A DNA stretch of 64,000 bases from Podaxis mareebaensis (Eukaryota; Basidiomycota; Agaricomycetes; Agaricales; Agaricaceae), in the NCBI GenBank assembly GCA_018524725.1, contig JAEUWP010000500.1:62001-126000 (forward strand). The letters run 5' to 3'. The notes below the pieces were generated by a model, which saw only the letters and a program-made list of their open reading frames with translations, was not told where the DNA came from and did no database searches. The position numbers and the translations under genes are program-made. Positions 38,363 to 50,474 of this stretch are shown here, piece by piece. Each line of letters begins with the position of its first letter. Position 1 is the first letter of the stretch.

Positions 38363-40084
38363 TTACAGCCACTGCACACTCTGATCAAGGAACTGGTGTA
38401 CGACGATCTTCTTCAAGGGACATCCATTATTCGCGCGAACATTCCCCAACATCATTACAAAATTCACCCCTTCCTCCGATTGCGGATCCTTCTCCATCTC
38501 TGGCGGATATATATACAGCTCTTGGAGCCGTGACACATACCTGAATCCCTTCCCATCGACCGAATCCAGATCTTGCAGGATCTTCAACACCTCGTCAAGC
38601 CCAGCCCACAAGAGACCAGAAATCTTGAGTCGTCGAAGCCATGGTAGCTGTCCGAGCAATGTCGTAAAGTTCTGCGACTCCCAACAATGCGCTGGTGCGT
38701 ATACCAACTCCTCAACACCTTTTAGGAGCATCGTGTCCGAAGGCAATCCTAACGCAGGGGTCCCCAATGCATAATTGCAATACAATGCGGAATCCTTCAG
38801 TCCGATGAAGCAGCTGTACTTTGGCTCGGTATCATGACACGTCATCACTATCTTCTTCAAGTCCTCGAAAATCCATTTCCCATCCTCCTTCTGCATAAAA
38901 TGGTCCGCAATGGATAGATGCGGTTTTGGCTCATAGAAACAACGGGTCGCAGTTGTCGGAAGTTCGAGATGTTTGAGGAGTAACTGCAAGTGCTTGCCTT
39001 TCGTCCCCCATTGGTCAGCGATCCCAATCTCAAGATATTTGAGGAAAGGCAATGCGACGGCGGGCGATGGTCTGTCAACACCCGCATAGTCATACGGAAT
39101 TGGTCCCGCGCGGACAAGAGCCAGCTCTTGCAGTTTGGGTGAAGCTGCTAGGAAAGCCAAAAACTCGGGAAGGCTGGGTCGAGCGTGAGGTGATTGATTC
39201 TCCAGCGAGAGCCGCGTCAGGTTCGCAAAGCGGTTGTGAGGCCAAGACGAAACATTTCCCAAGGCGAGATTTTTGAGCTTGGGCATGTCATCTTGAAAAA
39301 TACGCGGGAGGACAGTGAGATGATCCTCGAGCTTATCATCCATCTCCATAATGAAGGAGAATGACTCCAGATTCGGGGCAGGTTGGTCAAAAAGCCTCCA
39401 AAATGAAGAGTCGCGTACCCAAGAACTGGATATATACAACTCTTGCAGTCGAGAGACGTGCGAGAACACATCAACAGGGAACTCCGTTTCTTCGTCGTCA
39501 CCTTTCAGCCCACCAGGCAAACGCCCATATAATAAAACTTGAATGGGACGTCCTGCGAACGGCCAAATCACACCCTCGCGCGTTCGACAGAATCTGCAAC
39601 AGGTGTCCTGAACATATGAATTTGTCTCCATAGGTAAGGAACACCAATTAGATGCCTTCGCCAATGCCGACATACGCTCAAAACCTCCGCCCAATAGTTA
39701 AGGTTTTGTGGAAGAGGGAACACCGAATGACTAGGGAGGTCATACTGGAGGAACGAGATGACCTTAGCAAGAACCTCGGGTGGTAGGCGATTGATTGGGG
39801 AGAAAACGTTTTGGAGAGAGCGGATAAGTGCAAGGGCTTCGACGAGGTGGTCGCCGAGGTAGATTAGCTAGTCCACAGTGAATTAGTGTTTGAATTCCGT
39901 GAGATACGGGAAGGTTGTTGATTACTTCACCAACATTAATACGGTTCACGTCATTGCTGCACAACCGTAAAGATGTGAGTGGAGAGTCGAAGGAAGTCGA
40001 TGAGTGGTGCTACCTCTGAGAAAGGACTGCAAGGTCGTATACTTGGGCAGATAACTGGTTAAGGTCCAAAGTGACGGAGGGCAT
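38363..40084 (-). pseudogene. F-box protein with reading-frame break, or with an unusual intron
   Basis: From the ATG at 40084 small exons lead to a typical Agaricomycete F-box (SPINRLPPEVLAKVISFLQ, then SVCRHWRRHLIGVPYLWRQI, about 39600-39800). The frame then meets TGA at 39568-39570. A second open frame starts just before this and runs about 400 residues to 38363 with leucine-rich, F-box-protein-like sequence (HVSRLQELYISSS, PKLKNLALGN, RFANLTRLSLENQ, PWLRRLKISGLL). The two halves clearly belong together but are out of frame. Either a one-base shift broke the gene, or an intron of about 82 nt from GTGTTC in the F-box tail to CGCAG joins them, at the cost of the VPYLW motif. If functional it would be an SCF substrate adaptor with LRR-type binding. 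Confidence 0.75.
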
Positions 40085-42258
40085 AATTGGGTGATGCAAT
40101 ATGTATTTTTGGAAGTCGGGTTCGCCCCCGCTTTGGGAGAAAGGAGAGCGTGTGGAGGACTATCGGGGCGTGTCACGACTTATAGTCCCTTGCTCGTCAG
40201 ATCTGTACGCCAGTTGGGCTGCCGCCCTGCATGGCAAATGATTCACCATGACAATCTATCGACCCAGTATCAGCACAGTGCGTCCATGAGACATGAAATG
40301 ACTCATGTTGCGATGCGTGACAGGAGAGAGGAAGGCCACTGCCAATCGCGTGGCGATGTAGTTCGAAAACCAAGATAACGCAGAGGGAGCGATAATAGTG
40401 CCTCAACGAACCTTCAACGCAGTCCGTTCGAGTGAGCCCCTCGAGTCATTGCGGAAAAATGCAACCTCGTGGTCTCAGAACACCGAGAACACCGAGAACA
40501 CCCGGGTAAAGTCGGGAAGATAACCATCGACCATGTTGTCTGCAATCTTGTCAACCACCGTTTATCAGCGTTCCAACTAGTGAATGAGAAAGAGAGATTA
40601 TGAATTCTGTTGCGCCGAGCTTTCAGCGTTTCGAAAGGTCGCGGACGACGATAGAGAGGATACAATGCAACACAACAAAGGACACCAGCCTGGGAACAAT
40701 TATACATTTCAGTGACAGGGCCGACGAACTTAATCAATCTCCTTCCCTTCGATTGGCTTTCTCCCTCGCCAAAATGACACAAACCTGTTGTGGGATGGCC
40801 TAAGTTAAAGCTAAGGTTTCAGAGTATTGACAAGGGAAACCAGGGGGAAGGTTTGGTTCTTGCCTACTACTGAACTAACACCCGGTTGCTCTGCTCTTCG
40901 ATTTCTGTGTCCCTTGTTTTTTCTTTCCATCGACTGCATCCCAAAACGTGCCCGCCACGTCGCAAGAAGTCACACACAAGGATGTGTAAACTGTATGGCC
41001 AAGAGCTGTTAACAATCCCTTCAAAATCGTGGAGTATCCACCGAAGCTTTCTTGATAACCACTATACTGCCGTATACTCCACATGCACATGAACAGCAGG
41101 TCCTAAACGTAGATCAGTGTTCCTTAAGCATCACATCGCTACGATCTATGGTTCTGTGTAGCCCGGTGACCGTTCCTCTATGATGTTATATCCGAAAGCG
41201 AGGATTGCCCTAATTGCCCAAAATATCCTCATTCGGCGGCTAGTCACGAGTCTAGGTTCTGTAGACCCGACGAGCACCCGGTGAGTATTCGGATCGATGG
41301 GTGACATACCTGGGGCATCGTATATATGGAACGACACGCCCTGACAATGTCACTTTACGGCGGATTCTTGACATACAGGTCTTCCTTGCGCATTGTAAAG
41401 CCAAAAGCCACGGAGAATTAATCAGTTGGAGGAGAGCGTGACTTGATTACGACGACTTGGTGGCCTTGTGACTGAACGTAGGGATGATTTATTAACGTGA
41501 AGTGGTGCATTTTCGTCAGGTGTGGTGAGCTGGCAGTTACTGCGTACTCCATCTTGCCGCGAGCTCTATCGGTTCGAGGATCCGCTCGGCAAGGAAATTT
41601 TGTTTGCCAGCAGTTATAAGGACCAGCAACAATGGGTCCTTCCGTGAGTCTCTTCCATACCTCTTGGAACTTGTCCTAGGAACCAACTGGCGGGCGACTT
41701 GCCTACTGATCCGTACACTAGAAAATCATGAAGGACATGATCACGAAAATCATCGGGAAAAAACAAGTGAGATAAAGTTCTGAGCTCACACGAGACGGAA
41801 CTGAATATTGTCCTTGAAGGACAAGAAACAACCAATACATGGCGGTCGCACTGATGTTGAACCAGATTGCGAGACCCTGGTGAGTAGGCGTGTAGGGATG
41901 GCAGGGTATGAGCTGACATCAGCTTGGAAGGTCAACGTGCCGGTCCGCCCAGCTTTGGTCTCACGAGGCACAGAGGTATGTAAATGCATAGAAGAAAATG
42001 TGTTAACAATTGAAGGTATCATTAGACGCCTGTTGACATTAGTTTCGTAGAGGACCTGGTATGGGGTCCGGCCCCTTCATCATACGACGGACAAAGCAGA
42101 AGCCTTTTCTCAAGGCGGGGATGAAACCATTGGGATATTGTGTTGATTGCTCACCAGGAATCCATTTTTGGGTATTCCAAGCTGGGTGAGGGTTGCAGAC
42201 TGGTTTTCAGTTACGTGTTGTAAGACCATTTTGATAAGCAAAACGAGAAGTAATGACA
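40085..42258. other. Long intergenic region with weak exon-like fragments
   Basis: No firm gene. On the minus strand, 41790-41880 can be read as a hydrophobic exon (IWFNISATAMYWLFLVL), 41720-41770 as a second (CFFPMIFVIMSFMIF) and 41155-41335 as an open exon beginning after a CAG acceptor. They may be remains of a membrane-protein gene, but I cannot connect them into one frame. Confidence 0.35.
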
Positions 42259-43491
42259 TCAGCCAAATCTTTGCTTTGCTAATTGTTGGAACATGTCCAT
42301 GGTAGCCTGGAGGTCAAAGAGGTTAGAGAAGCTGTACCGAGTGATTCGAAGCTACATACCTTCTCCTTTTCTCTCATTGCATTAGCTCTTTCCCGCATGG
42401 CCATAGTCTTCTCCTCAGCCTTTTGTTCGTGCCGTCTTCTAGCCGCATCTCTCCTTGCAATCCTATAAAAGTAAAAGATTAAGACTATGGAGTATATGCA
42501 GGTAAAAAAGGGGCATTATACCTCTCCTGGAAACTATCTCCGCCACCCATGGTCGTGGATTCATCTAAATCAAATCCATCATCCCCACGTTCCCTGAAGG
42601 TCCTATCATTCTCTCTCCGGAGTTGCTTCTTTTCCAACATCGCCTCTCGGCCGACAGCCTTTGGACCAACCATGTCCTCGATTCTATCTTTCGCTTCAGC
42701 TTTTTCGCGCCTCCGTTGATAAAGCCGTTCCTTCTCCTCTTGTTCAACAGCATACTCCCGCGCGAGCGTGAGGTCGGATGCAGAAGGCAAAGTGGGGCCA
42801 AGCATGCGTGCTCCTGAGCTGCTAGAACCTGATGCGGTGGCACGAGAAGACTGCTCGCGAGCGTTGGTGGCGGCGTTGATTTCCTCGCGTGCCGCTCGCA
42901 AAGCGTCACCTTCAGCACGAGTCTGCTTGGAGGTAAAAGACCACTTGTAGGCGGTATGATCGGATGCTTGGGCCGCGGAGGAGTCTATCCCTTCATAGTA
43001 TTTCCCTAGAAGCAGGCGTGTCAAAAATAATACGAAAACAACGCAGCTGTGTGCTCACGGGATAGCTTTCCCCGATTCCAAGCCTACGACATACCATTCT
43101 AGAGAATGAGTTCCGCCTCTCTCTGGCATATAGTCAGACTCACTTTGACAAACTTGCGAAAGTAGCTGATTTACAATGAGAGCACACATAAAATTGGGTG
43201 ATACCCGCGTACCTTCTAGTCTTGTCGCTGGATAGCTCGCTGATGTACTATAGAGGCGGTCAATGGATATTTATCATGTTTCTATAGCTTACAGACCTTC
43301 CCCTTCTCCTCCTTCAACCATAGTCGCAACTCATCGAACCTTTTGAAGTAGTCTGATTCGCTAATTGGAGAAGCTCCTTTCGGGAGGTTGACGCGACGTT
43401 CAGGAGAGCGAGACCTCGACCGGTCCCTTGAGCGATCGCGGCGTCGTGAATGTCTATCTCTTGATGGGGAACGAGAGCGACGAGAAGGCAT
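42259..43491 (-). CDS. SCI1-like RS-domain protein
   Basis: Start at 43491 (MPSRRSRSPSRDRHSRRRDR), an Arg/Ser-rich head with RS/SR repeats. Next is a compact conserved core spread over small exons: ISESDYFKRFDELRLWLKEE, KYISELSSDKTRSYFRKFVK, AWNRGKLSRKYYEG and a TAYKWSF motif. A long charged coiled-coil tail (EEKERLYQRRREKAEAKDRI; ending AKQRFG at 42259) completes it. The core matches proteins related to plant style cell-cycle inhibitor 1, whose fungal members are uncharacterised. The RS region suggests a nuclear, splicing-associated location; that is inference. The short internal exons (such as 43180-43235) are placed by matching the family core. Only about 220 nt separate its start from the next minus-strand gene. 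Confidence 0.78.
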
Positions 43492-43714
43492 AAGTATGCA
43501 CAGGAATGTATAAGCAGCTCGAGAAAGGTCGCCGTGATGACGAAATGGTGATGGCTGATGTATGATAGTGTGTAGCATTGTTGTTCCTTGTTGTCCCCAG
43601 GTGTGCACAAGACCAAAATGCATACAATTACATTTCTCACTCTTCAGAAATATCTACATCCAAATCTAGCACATACAACGTTAATTTACAGGTTTTTTCA
43701 GGTGCGCATGCGAA

Positions 43715-44223
43715 TCAGATAAACTGCCAGGTGATAGGGATGCGTCCGGCACCTAGGTCGGCGAGTCGGGAGAAAGCTCCGGGGGTTAGATCGACGTCCC
43801 CCCACTGACATCCCGCGCAACGATCAGCAACAGTTACATCAACTGATCTCCCTTGGTCTGAGCGAGAATGAGGCATTCAAGCGTCAAAAAATGTATCAAA
43901 AACACGCACAAAAGACGCGAATACGTCTGCCACAGAGACCAGGATTATATTGAGGTGCGTTTATGGCAGCGATTAAGTCGCTATCAACGTTTGTTTGTCC
44001 GCAAGAGCCGAGCTAGACAGAAATTGTGAGCAACACACACCCAGAAATCGAATATCACACATACCCCAGTGTGGTAATAGGTTGCTGTGTTTACAATGAT
44101 CAGATGAAGCTGGCGGTCACTTGAGTTTCAGAAACATTACAGACCTTGGCCGCTAAAAGTCTGAGCCTTGGCCAAACCAATGGCTGCGAAGAGGAGGAAG
44201 ATCGAAGCTTTGTTGGAGAACAT
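43715..44223 (-). CDS. Small secreted DPBB (RlpA-like/barwin-like) protein
   Basis: Four small exons (44145-44223, 44065-44084, 43910-44012, 43715-43857; introns 60, 52 and 52 nt) give exactly 115 codons. Exon 2 has only 20 nt, so no long open frame reveals the gene. The protein starts with a signal peptide (MFSNKASIFLLFAAIGLAKA). A compact double-psi beta-barrel follows: ATYYHTGLGSCGQTN, CGRRIRVFYQGRSVDVTVAD, RCAGCQWGDVDLTPGAFSRL, ending GRIPITWQFI. Four Cys and the RC-GC motif with D-DLT match the RlpA-like/expansin-like small proteins abundant in mushrooms, some of them called riboflavin-aldehyde-forming-enzyme-like. It is probably secreted and acts at or near cell walls; the activity is unknown. 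The donor at 43909 (GTGCGT) is chosen because it restores IRVFYQGRSV. Confidence 0.9.
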
Positions 44224-45091
44224 TTCTATTGTGTTGCAACTGTTGTTGAGAAACGGAGGCAGCAGGCCACGGTCTTTTATACTATTTCTTAGAATTGTCA
44301 CTATTTTTTAGGATTTATTCATGTGAGAGCCTATGCTAGAGATAGTAAGTCCATGTTTTGAAAATTCCGATATGCACTGGGATCAGTAAGAGTCATTAGT
44401 AGGCGTTGATCCTTGGTTTTCGTCGTTTCAAATGGTATTAGCACGAACTAAAGAGAGTCCAAGCAAAGCTATGGCAAGGTCGCCCGAGATATCTGATGCG
44501 GCTTCGGAAATTTCTCGCCGAGTTCCAATAATGGAAGACGTTCAGGTTCAAAAGGAGCTACAGACTCTGAGGTGACTCGCTGACGAATGATAGTTCTTTC
44601 GTGTCGAGCCTAACCTGGAGTGGAAAACAGACCAGCGTAGTAAAGAAGGTGATGGAGGGACGCCACAGTTGACGATAGGATATTCTCCAGTTTAATCGCA
44701 TCGACAAAGGTTCCGGGTTTCCAATAGTGTATGAGATAGAATTCGGGTGTACTCGAAAACGGCATTTAGCCTGGCTCTCCGCGACGAAACCAACTCTGGA
44801 GATGAGAAGGCATCTTGGTAACCGCGAGGATCGGCTGGCCGAATCTAGGTGCAGAGAGAGGGTCAAGACAGACCTGGAGGTCTGAAGAGGTTTGAGGCCC
44901 AAACACCCACGCTTACATGTCGGGATCAAACAACAAACGGCATCTCAAGCTACCACCACGACCACTCACATCATGCATGTCCATCATGACTTGATCGCAA
45001 CAGCCACTTTGATGCCGAAGTAACAGAATACCATTTCGTCGTGATGCGTTAGGATCTCACTTACACCTCACACTCCTTCCTGCCCTACTCG
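44224..45091. promoter_or_regulatory. Divergent intergenic region, DPBB protein / GH47
   Basis: 868 nt between opposite starts. An open frame at 44558-44929 on the minus strand looks accidental. No other feature is visible. Confidence 0.4.
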
Positions 45092-47736
45092 ATGAGCCAA
45101 ACAAGAAAACGGACAAAAGCCAATAATGACGCAAATTCATCTGAAAAGTCTCTGAAGGTACGGTGGTCAAGCCTGATACCATGGCCCGTAATAGCCCATC
45201 TCCAAATACAGGAAGTAAAAGCGACTACCTCGGCTTTAGATGTGACTTCCAACTACTTCTGGAGTCTGTTAGTCCTATGCATTGCAGTCTATGCCTACAT
45301 GGTATGTTGTCTCCGGCTCTAACTTTATGAGTTTCTAAACATCACCCCGTCAGCAACCAGGAGTCCTGCTGGGTTTCATCAACGACTGGATCGGCTTCTC
45401 GGAGCATTGGGATGTAGTCCCCTTAGCTGAAGGGCCCAAACCTGCTATCGCAACACTGCGGGCAGATGTTGCAAGGCAGGAAGCGGTTGTTCAGGCTTTC
45501 AAAGTAAGTCCACTGCGTCTATTCCTCGTACTGGTTATCTTTAACAGATTCCCAAATAGCACGCATGGTTAGCCTACGGTACGGCCGCTAATTGCAGACG
45601 ATTGTTGAAGCTCATCCATGGTTCCGGACAGAACGTGATGCAATGGGCGCCGACGAATATCACCCTATCAGCCATGAAGGCACTAATCTTACGGAGGCAG
45701 AGGGAATCGGCTATACCGTCATCGACTCCCTCGACACAATGTTGATCATGGGTCTCAACGAAGAGTATTATCGAGCTAGGTATTGGATAGAGCACAAGCT
45801 TTCATTTGAAAAGGACGGTCTCCTAAGCACATTTGAGGTCGGTCTCCTTTCAAACGAGTACTTTCCTTGACTAGAATCTTAAACAGACAACCATACGAGT
45901 GCTTGGGGGGCTTCTATCAGCGTATCACCTCACAGGTCACGACCCTCTCCTCCTGGACAGGGCTATTGACCTTGCAGACCGGATCCTTCCTGTCTTCGAA
46001 ACCGCATCAGGCTTACCTCTTCCGGTGATCAACCTGGCCGAGAAGAAGGGCTATCATACCACCGACTTCCCAGGCCTAGTCAGCATAGCCGAAGTAGGAA
46101 CTCTTCAACTAGAATTCCGCTATTTGAGCGAGGTTACCAGAAACCCAACTTACTGGGAAAAGGTTGAGAAGGTATGGGTATCGTATTGGAAAGGAAACCA
46201 CCGGCGAATGACTTCTTGGCTTCAGATAATGGGGGTCGTCAGCAGAGCTAGGTTACCGCACGGAATGGCTTCTATTTTCATGAAGTAAGGAACAGTCCTA
46301 CCATTTGAAGCCTGAACTCGATCTCAAGAGGTCATTCTTCAGTATCGATAATGGCCAATACGTTACTTCTGCTGTTCGTCTTGGATCAAGAGCGGACTCT
46401 TTCTATGAATACCTACTGTACGTTTTCGCGCCTTGGAGTACCTCCGTTTGCTCATTAATTCATAGAAAACAATTCATCCAGACTGTGAGGGAACCCAAGT
46501 CTCGATCCCCGAGGTGCACTAACCAACCTTCTGTCATGATAGAATCATACAGAAACCGCCTACAAGGACGTCAGTACCTCCCAAATCTCTTCGCATTCTC
46601 TTTCGCTGACCTCAAATACAGATGTACATCGATTCCATGACCTCCATTCAGAACCACCTTTTCCAGAAAACTCGAGCCGGAGGCTACACTTACACATCTG
46701 AGCTTCAACCTGAACAAAACAAAAACGGCGAAATGTGCGTCTCTCTTGAAGCTCCTACAGCTGCCCGCCTAACCCATACCCACCATAACATCAGCTCCTG
46801 GCGCCTCGTCCCGAAACAAGACCATCTAACCTGCTTCCTTGCCGGCTCCCTCATGCTCGGTGCAGTGACCATAGACACCAATGTCCCGCGCCACAAAATC
46901 TCCCGTCCTCCTGGTCCGGACCAACTTTCCGAACAAGGCCTACGGGATTGGAAGGCGGGCTCGGAGCTCTTGAAGACATGTTTGCATACACACGATACAG
47001 CAACGTACGTTGAATTCGGTTCTCAATCGGAATTGACGCTCGAATGGTGTTTGTTGATGTCTGCAATGGATTTGAACAGGGGTTTATCTCCCGAGATTGT
47101 ACATTTCAGGATTGCAAGTGATGGGATGGACGAGATGCCCAATGCACCTCCAGATTGGTACATCAAAGGCGCTCGGTATGTCACTCCTCGGCATTGCCCA
47201 TCATTCCAGTTAACAGTTGGATAGCCTAGGAGAACTCCCGCCGTACAACGCACGCTACATGCTTCGGTACGTGATACTATCATTACCTGTTATTCGTACT
47301 TCCCTTGACAATATTTTCAGGCCAGAAACTGTCGAGTCGCTATTCATAGCCTACCGCTTGACAGGCGACGAACGGTACAGAGACCATGGTTGGAGGATAT
47401 TCCAGGCCATTGAGAAACACTGCCGTGTTGACACTGGAGGATATGCAACTATCATTAATGTCGATGAGATACCCACTAGGAAGGAGGACAAGATGGAGAC
47501 ATTCTTCCTGGTAAGTGGGAAGCAGGAGCAATGAGCCAATATATTAACAAGAGTATACAGAGTGAAACTCTCAAGTACCTCTATTTGTTGTTCTCCGATG
47601 AAACTGTCCTGCCATTTGACCGTAAGCTTGGCCAAACTCAATCAAGTATATTTTCTCTGGCTGACCGCTCCGTCCAGGCTATGTGTTCAATACGGAAGCG
47701 CACCCTCTGCCTATCTTTGCTCACCCTGACCTGTGA
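45092..47736 (+). CDS. GH47 mannosyl-oligosaccharide 1,2-alpha-mannosidase
   Basis: About 14 exons. A type II membrane protein: short basic cytoplasmic head, one membrane helix (NYFWSLLVLCIAVYAYM), then the GH47 barrel. Recognisable blocks are HAWLAYERDAMGADEYHPIS, TVIDSLDTMLIMGLNEEYY, EVGTLQLEFRYLSEV, ARLPHGMASIF, YVTSAVRLGSRADSFYEYLL, DHLTCFLAGSLMLGA, TGLSPEIVHF, MLRPETVESLFIAYRLTGDE and the terminal TEAHPLPIF, whose Thr binds the calcium. The conserved acidic residues of class I mannosidases are within these blocks. It trims alpha-1,2-mannose from N-glycans in the ER or early Golgi. The intron near 47178 uses the second of three AG sites (GATAG at 47225), chosen by frame and family match. 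One acceptor near 45625 restores YERDAMGAD. Confidence 0.93.
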
Positions 47737-47978
47737 TCAATATCCTTCTGTACACGCAGAATATATATTCTTCGTCATGCATGCATCATAAGCATATATC
47801 TTTGAAAATGTTGTCATACGATACAGAGCATAACACCAGCAATGATGGAGGACGTGACATATTACCAAAGTGCCAACAATCGAAGTATATACATTTGAGG
47901 GAGTTACGGGCGACCCACAGCTCCGTCCATCCGCCTTGGTATACATGCCACCTAGATAAAGATGTGGGGGCGAGTTGT
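47737..47978. other. Convergent 3' region, GH47 / RPS9
   Basis: About 240 nt shared by the 3' UTRs of the two converging genes; nothing else is seen. Confidence 0.4.
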
Positions 47979-48922
47979 TTACTCATCTTCCTCATCACCA
48001 TCCTCATCCTTCTTGGCAGCAGCAGCAGCGCGCTTGCGCTTGACACGACCAGGGCGACCACCACCATATGGCGAGGTAAGAGCAAAGTCAATGTGTTTTT
48101 GAGAGTCAAGACGGACGACGAACGAGGGGATATTGACGATTTGCTTGCCAACACTAACCAAGTTTTTGAGTTTCGCCAAACCAAGGCCCACAGATTCAGA
48201 CTCACCGGATGTGCCTCTGCCTGATCAACACACGGGCATGGTGGATACTCTTAGCGAGACCACTCTTGAACACCTGAGTCTGCAGCCTCCTCTCCAAGAA
48301 ATCCTCAATCTTCAAAGCCAACACATAATCGAGACGCATGCGGCTCTCGTCAAGCACACCGATACGGACCAATCGGCGGATAAGGGCATTACCCTCGAAG
48401 AGACGCTTGGGGTCCTTGTCATCGAGCTTGAGGAGCTCACGAGCGGCACGACGAATTTTGGAGAGGGTGAGAGCGATACGCCAGATTTCGCGCTTGTTAC
48501 GGAGACCGTACTCGCCGGCGAGCTAACAAGTCCGGTGAGAAATAAATCAGGCGAATAGGATTGGAGAGGGAGGATGCACCTTGAGCTCAGCATCGAGACG
48601 AGCGGATCCGAAAGGTCGACGGGGGACCTTATAACTGTATCATCCATGATTGCACGCGAACACATAAGGTTCATTTCAAGTGCGATGGAACCAAGATAAC
48701 ATGGCCATATAACGCAAAAGAGTGCAAGAGCACGGGAATGGGGGGCACAAATAGGCATGAAACAAGTCAGCGCTGTGCACACACCCTCCACCTGAGGTGG
48801 ATCTTGAGGATTGGGGATCAGATATCTGTTACTCACGTCTTGCTGTGATTCCTCGGGGCCCTGGAAGCAAAGTCGGGTCAGCGCAACGGTGAGGGCGGCA
48901 ATGGTCGACGTTACCTGGGCAT
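47979..48922 (-). CDS. RPS9: 40S ribosomal protein S9 (uS4)
   Basis: The first exon is only ATGCCCAG (48915-48922), followed by a 24-nt second exon; both are needed to give [19 protein letters not shown]. The rest is full-length uS4: [60 protein letters not shown], the S4 RNA-binding region with [33 protein letters not shown], then an Ala/Lys segment and an acidic end ([11 protein letters not shown]). It binds 18S rRNA early in small-subunit assembly and shapes the decoding region. Four or five short introns, dense at the 5' end, are usual for basidiomycete ribosomal protein genes. It is head-to-head with RPL21, 439 nt between ATGs. Confidence 0.97.
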
Positions 48923-49361
48923 TTTGTGGCTTTTTTACCTTCGAAGGGACTTGCTGCCTTGGGTCGAAGGGTTGGTGAATGGAAAGGTCTTGACTGGCGG
49001 CTGAGGACGCTACCTAAGCATACACAAACACTGATTTAGGATTTGGTGCACAGCCATAACTGTGCAGTTGGTGGCAGCCACTCGGAGTTAGCCGTCCCAC
49101 CCCCTCGCACTCCTCTGTACTGGCGATCGACAGGATACTGACAAGACTCCGGCGCCCCGCTTGACGGTGAGTACGCATTCTTGCTGGTAGACCAGAACTA
49201 TGCTGACTGTTTGCTGTTGTCCTCCTGCTTATTCCATTGCTTGGGCTATTACCTCGCGATTATATGGTCGAAATATGATGTTGGCAAATCTTGTCAATGG
49301 GATTCGGATCGGTGGTGGTGTTGGACGAATCGCAGACTTCTAGCCCTCTCCTCAAGACAAG
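48923..49361. promoter_or_regulatory. Shared bidirectional promoter, RPS9 / RPL21
   Basis: 439 nt between the two ATGs. Both genes need matched, high expression, so one shared regulatory region is likely. A GACGGTGAGTACG string at 49163-49175 could be the donor of a 5'-UTR intron of RPL21. I cannot point to a defined activator site. Confidence 0.6.
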
Positions 49362-50013
49362 ATGCCGCACTCATTTGGTTACCGTGCGCGTACGCGCCAC
49401 ATGTTCAAGAGGGGCTTCAAGGGTGCGTCATACAATCGCTCTCTAGTGTACGACTTTACTAATGAAATGTTGTATATCCAGAGCATGGTCCCATCAAGTT
49501 GTCGACCTACCTGACCAACTACCGCGTTGGTGACATCGTCGACATCAAGGCTAACGCTGCTCAGCAAAAGGGTATGCCCCACAAGTACTACCATGGGTAC
49601 GCCTTCAATTGGCACCTCCGAAAGGCGTATAGTCTTATTCTCAGCTTCTCCCAGACGAACCGGTATCGTCTACAACGTGACTCCCTCTGCTGTCGGTGTC
49701 ATCGTCTACAAGATTGTTGGCAACCGCTACATCGAGAAGCGCGTCAACATCCGTATCGAGCACGTCAAACACTCGAAGTGCCGTCAGGAGTTCCTTGATC
49801 GGGTGAAGGCTAACCATGATGCACATGTCGCCGCTAGGGAGAAGGGCGGTGAGTTGAATTCAATGTTATCCAATGTCCTATTTTTGACTTGACTTCACAG
49901 AACGTGTTGACCTCAAGCGCAAGCCCGCCGCACCCCGTGCAGCTCACGTTGTGTCGATTGCCAACAACGCCCCTCAGACCATGAGACCTGTGCCATACGA
50001 GACAACGATCTAA
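49362..50013 (+). CDS. RPL21: 60S ribosomal protein L21 (eL21)
   Basis: Four exons (49362-49422, 49482-49596, 49655-49848, 49901-50013) give 161 codons, that is 160 residues, the standard eL21 length. Sequence landmarks: [99 protein letters not shown] and the terminal RPVPYETTI. It is a component of the large subunit near the central protuberance. All intron boundaries are GT-AG. Confidence 0.98.
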
Positions 50014-50474
50014 AAGGACAGAGATTGGGAGTGTTCGTGGTGCTATGCGGTGTGGTCTGTTTGTCCTGTTAACTACGCTTTTCTTCCTTATGCATTCTTC
50101 CCTTGCATACATTCTCCATGCACAAAATATTGACATAATATGACCATATGCATGCACCACGAAGCACGAACATCTGGAACGAGGCCGCGCTGAGAATTGT
50201 GATAAACGCCCAGAAAATAAGTGACCCACACGCTGAATGGTGCTTGGCCGAGGTTGATGGCGGGTGATTTGACACTGAGCATGTGGATGGTCGAAGACCC
50301 AGGAACATGGTAACCGACACCCATGCTGAGGATTCTGTCGATAAGTGCTGGGAGCGAGTGACATGATCTGAATAATCAAAATCAATAAAGATCCACGCCG
50401 CCGGAGCTAATCCACAGGGTACATAAGCTGTTCAACAGGGGCTCCTACTGACGTCTTATCTCTAGTCTATCACC
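50014..50474. other. Tandem spacer, RPL21 / xanthine dioxygenase
   Basis: 461 nt. It includes the 3' UTR of RPL21 and the promoter of the dioxygenase gene. No further gene is seen. Confidence 0.4.

Noticed and set aside
44558..44929. 123-codon minus-strand open frame
   Set aside because: Lies in a divergent promoter, has random-looking composition and no recognisable domain.
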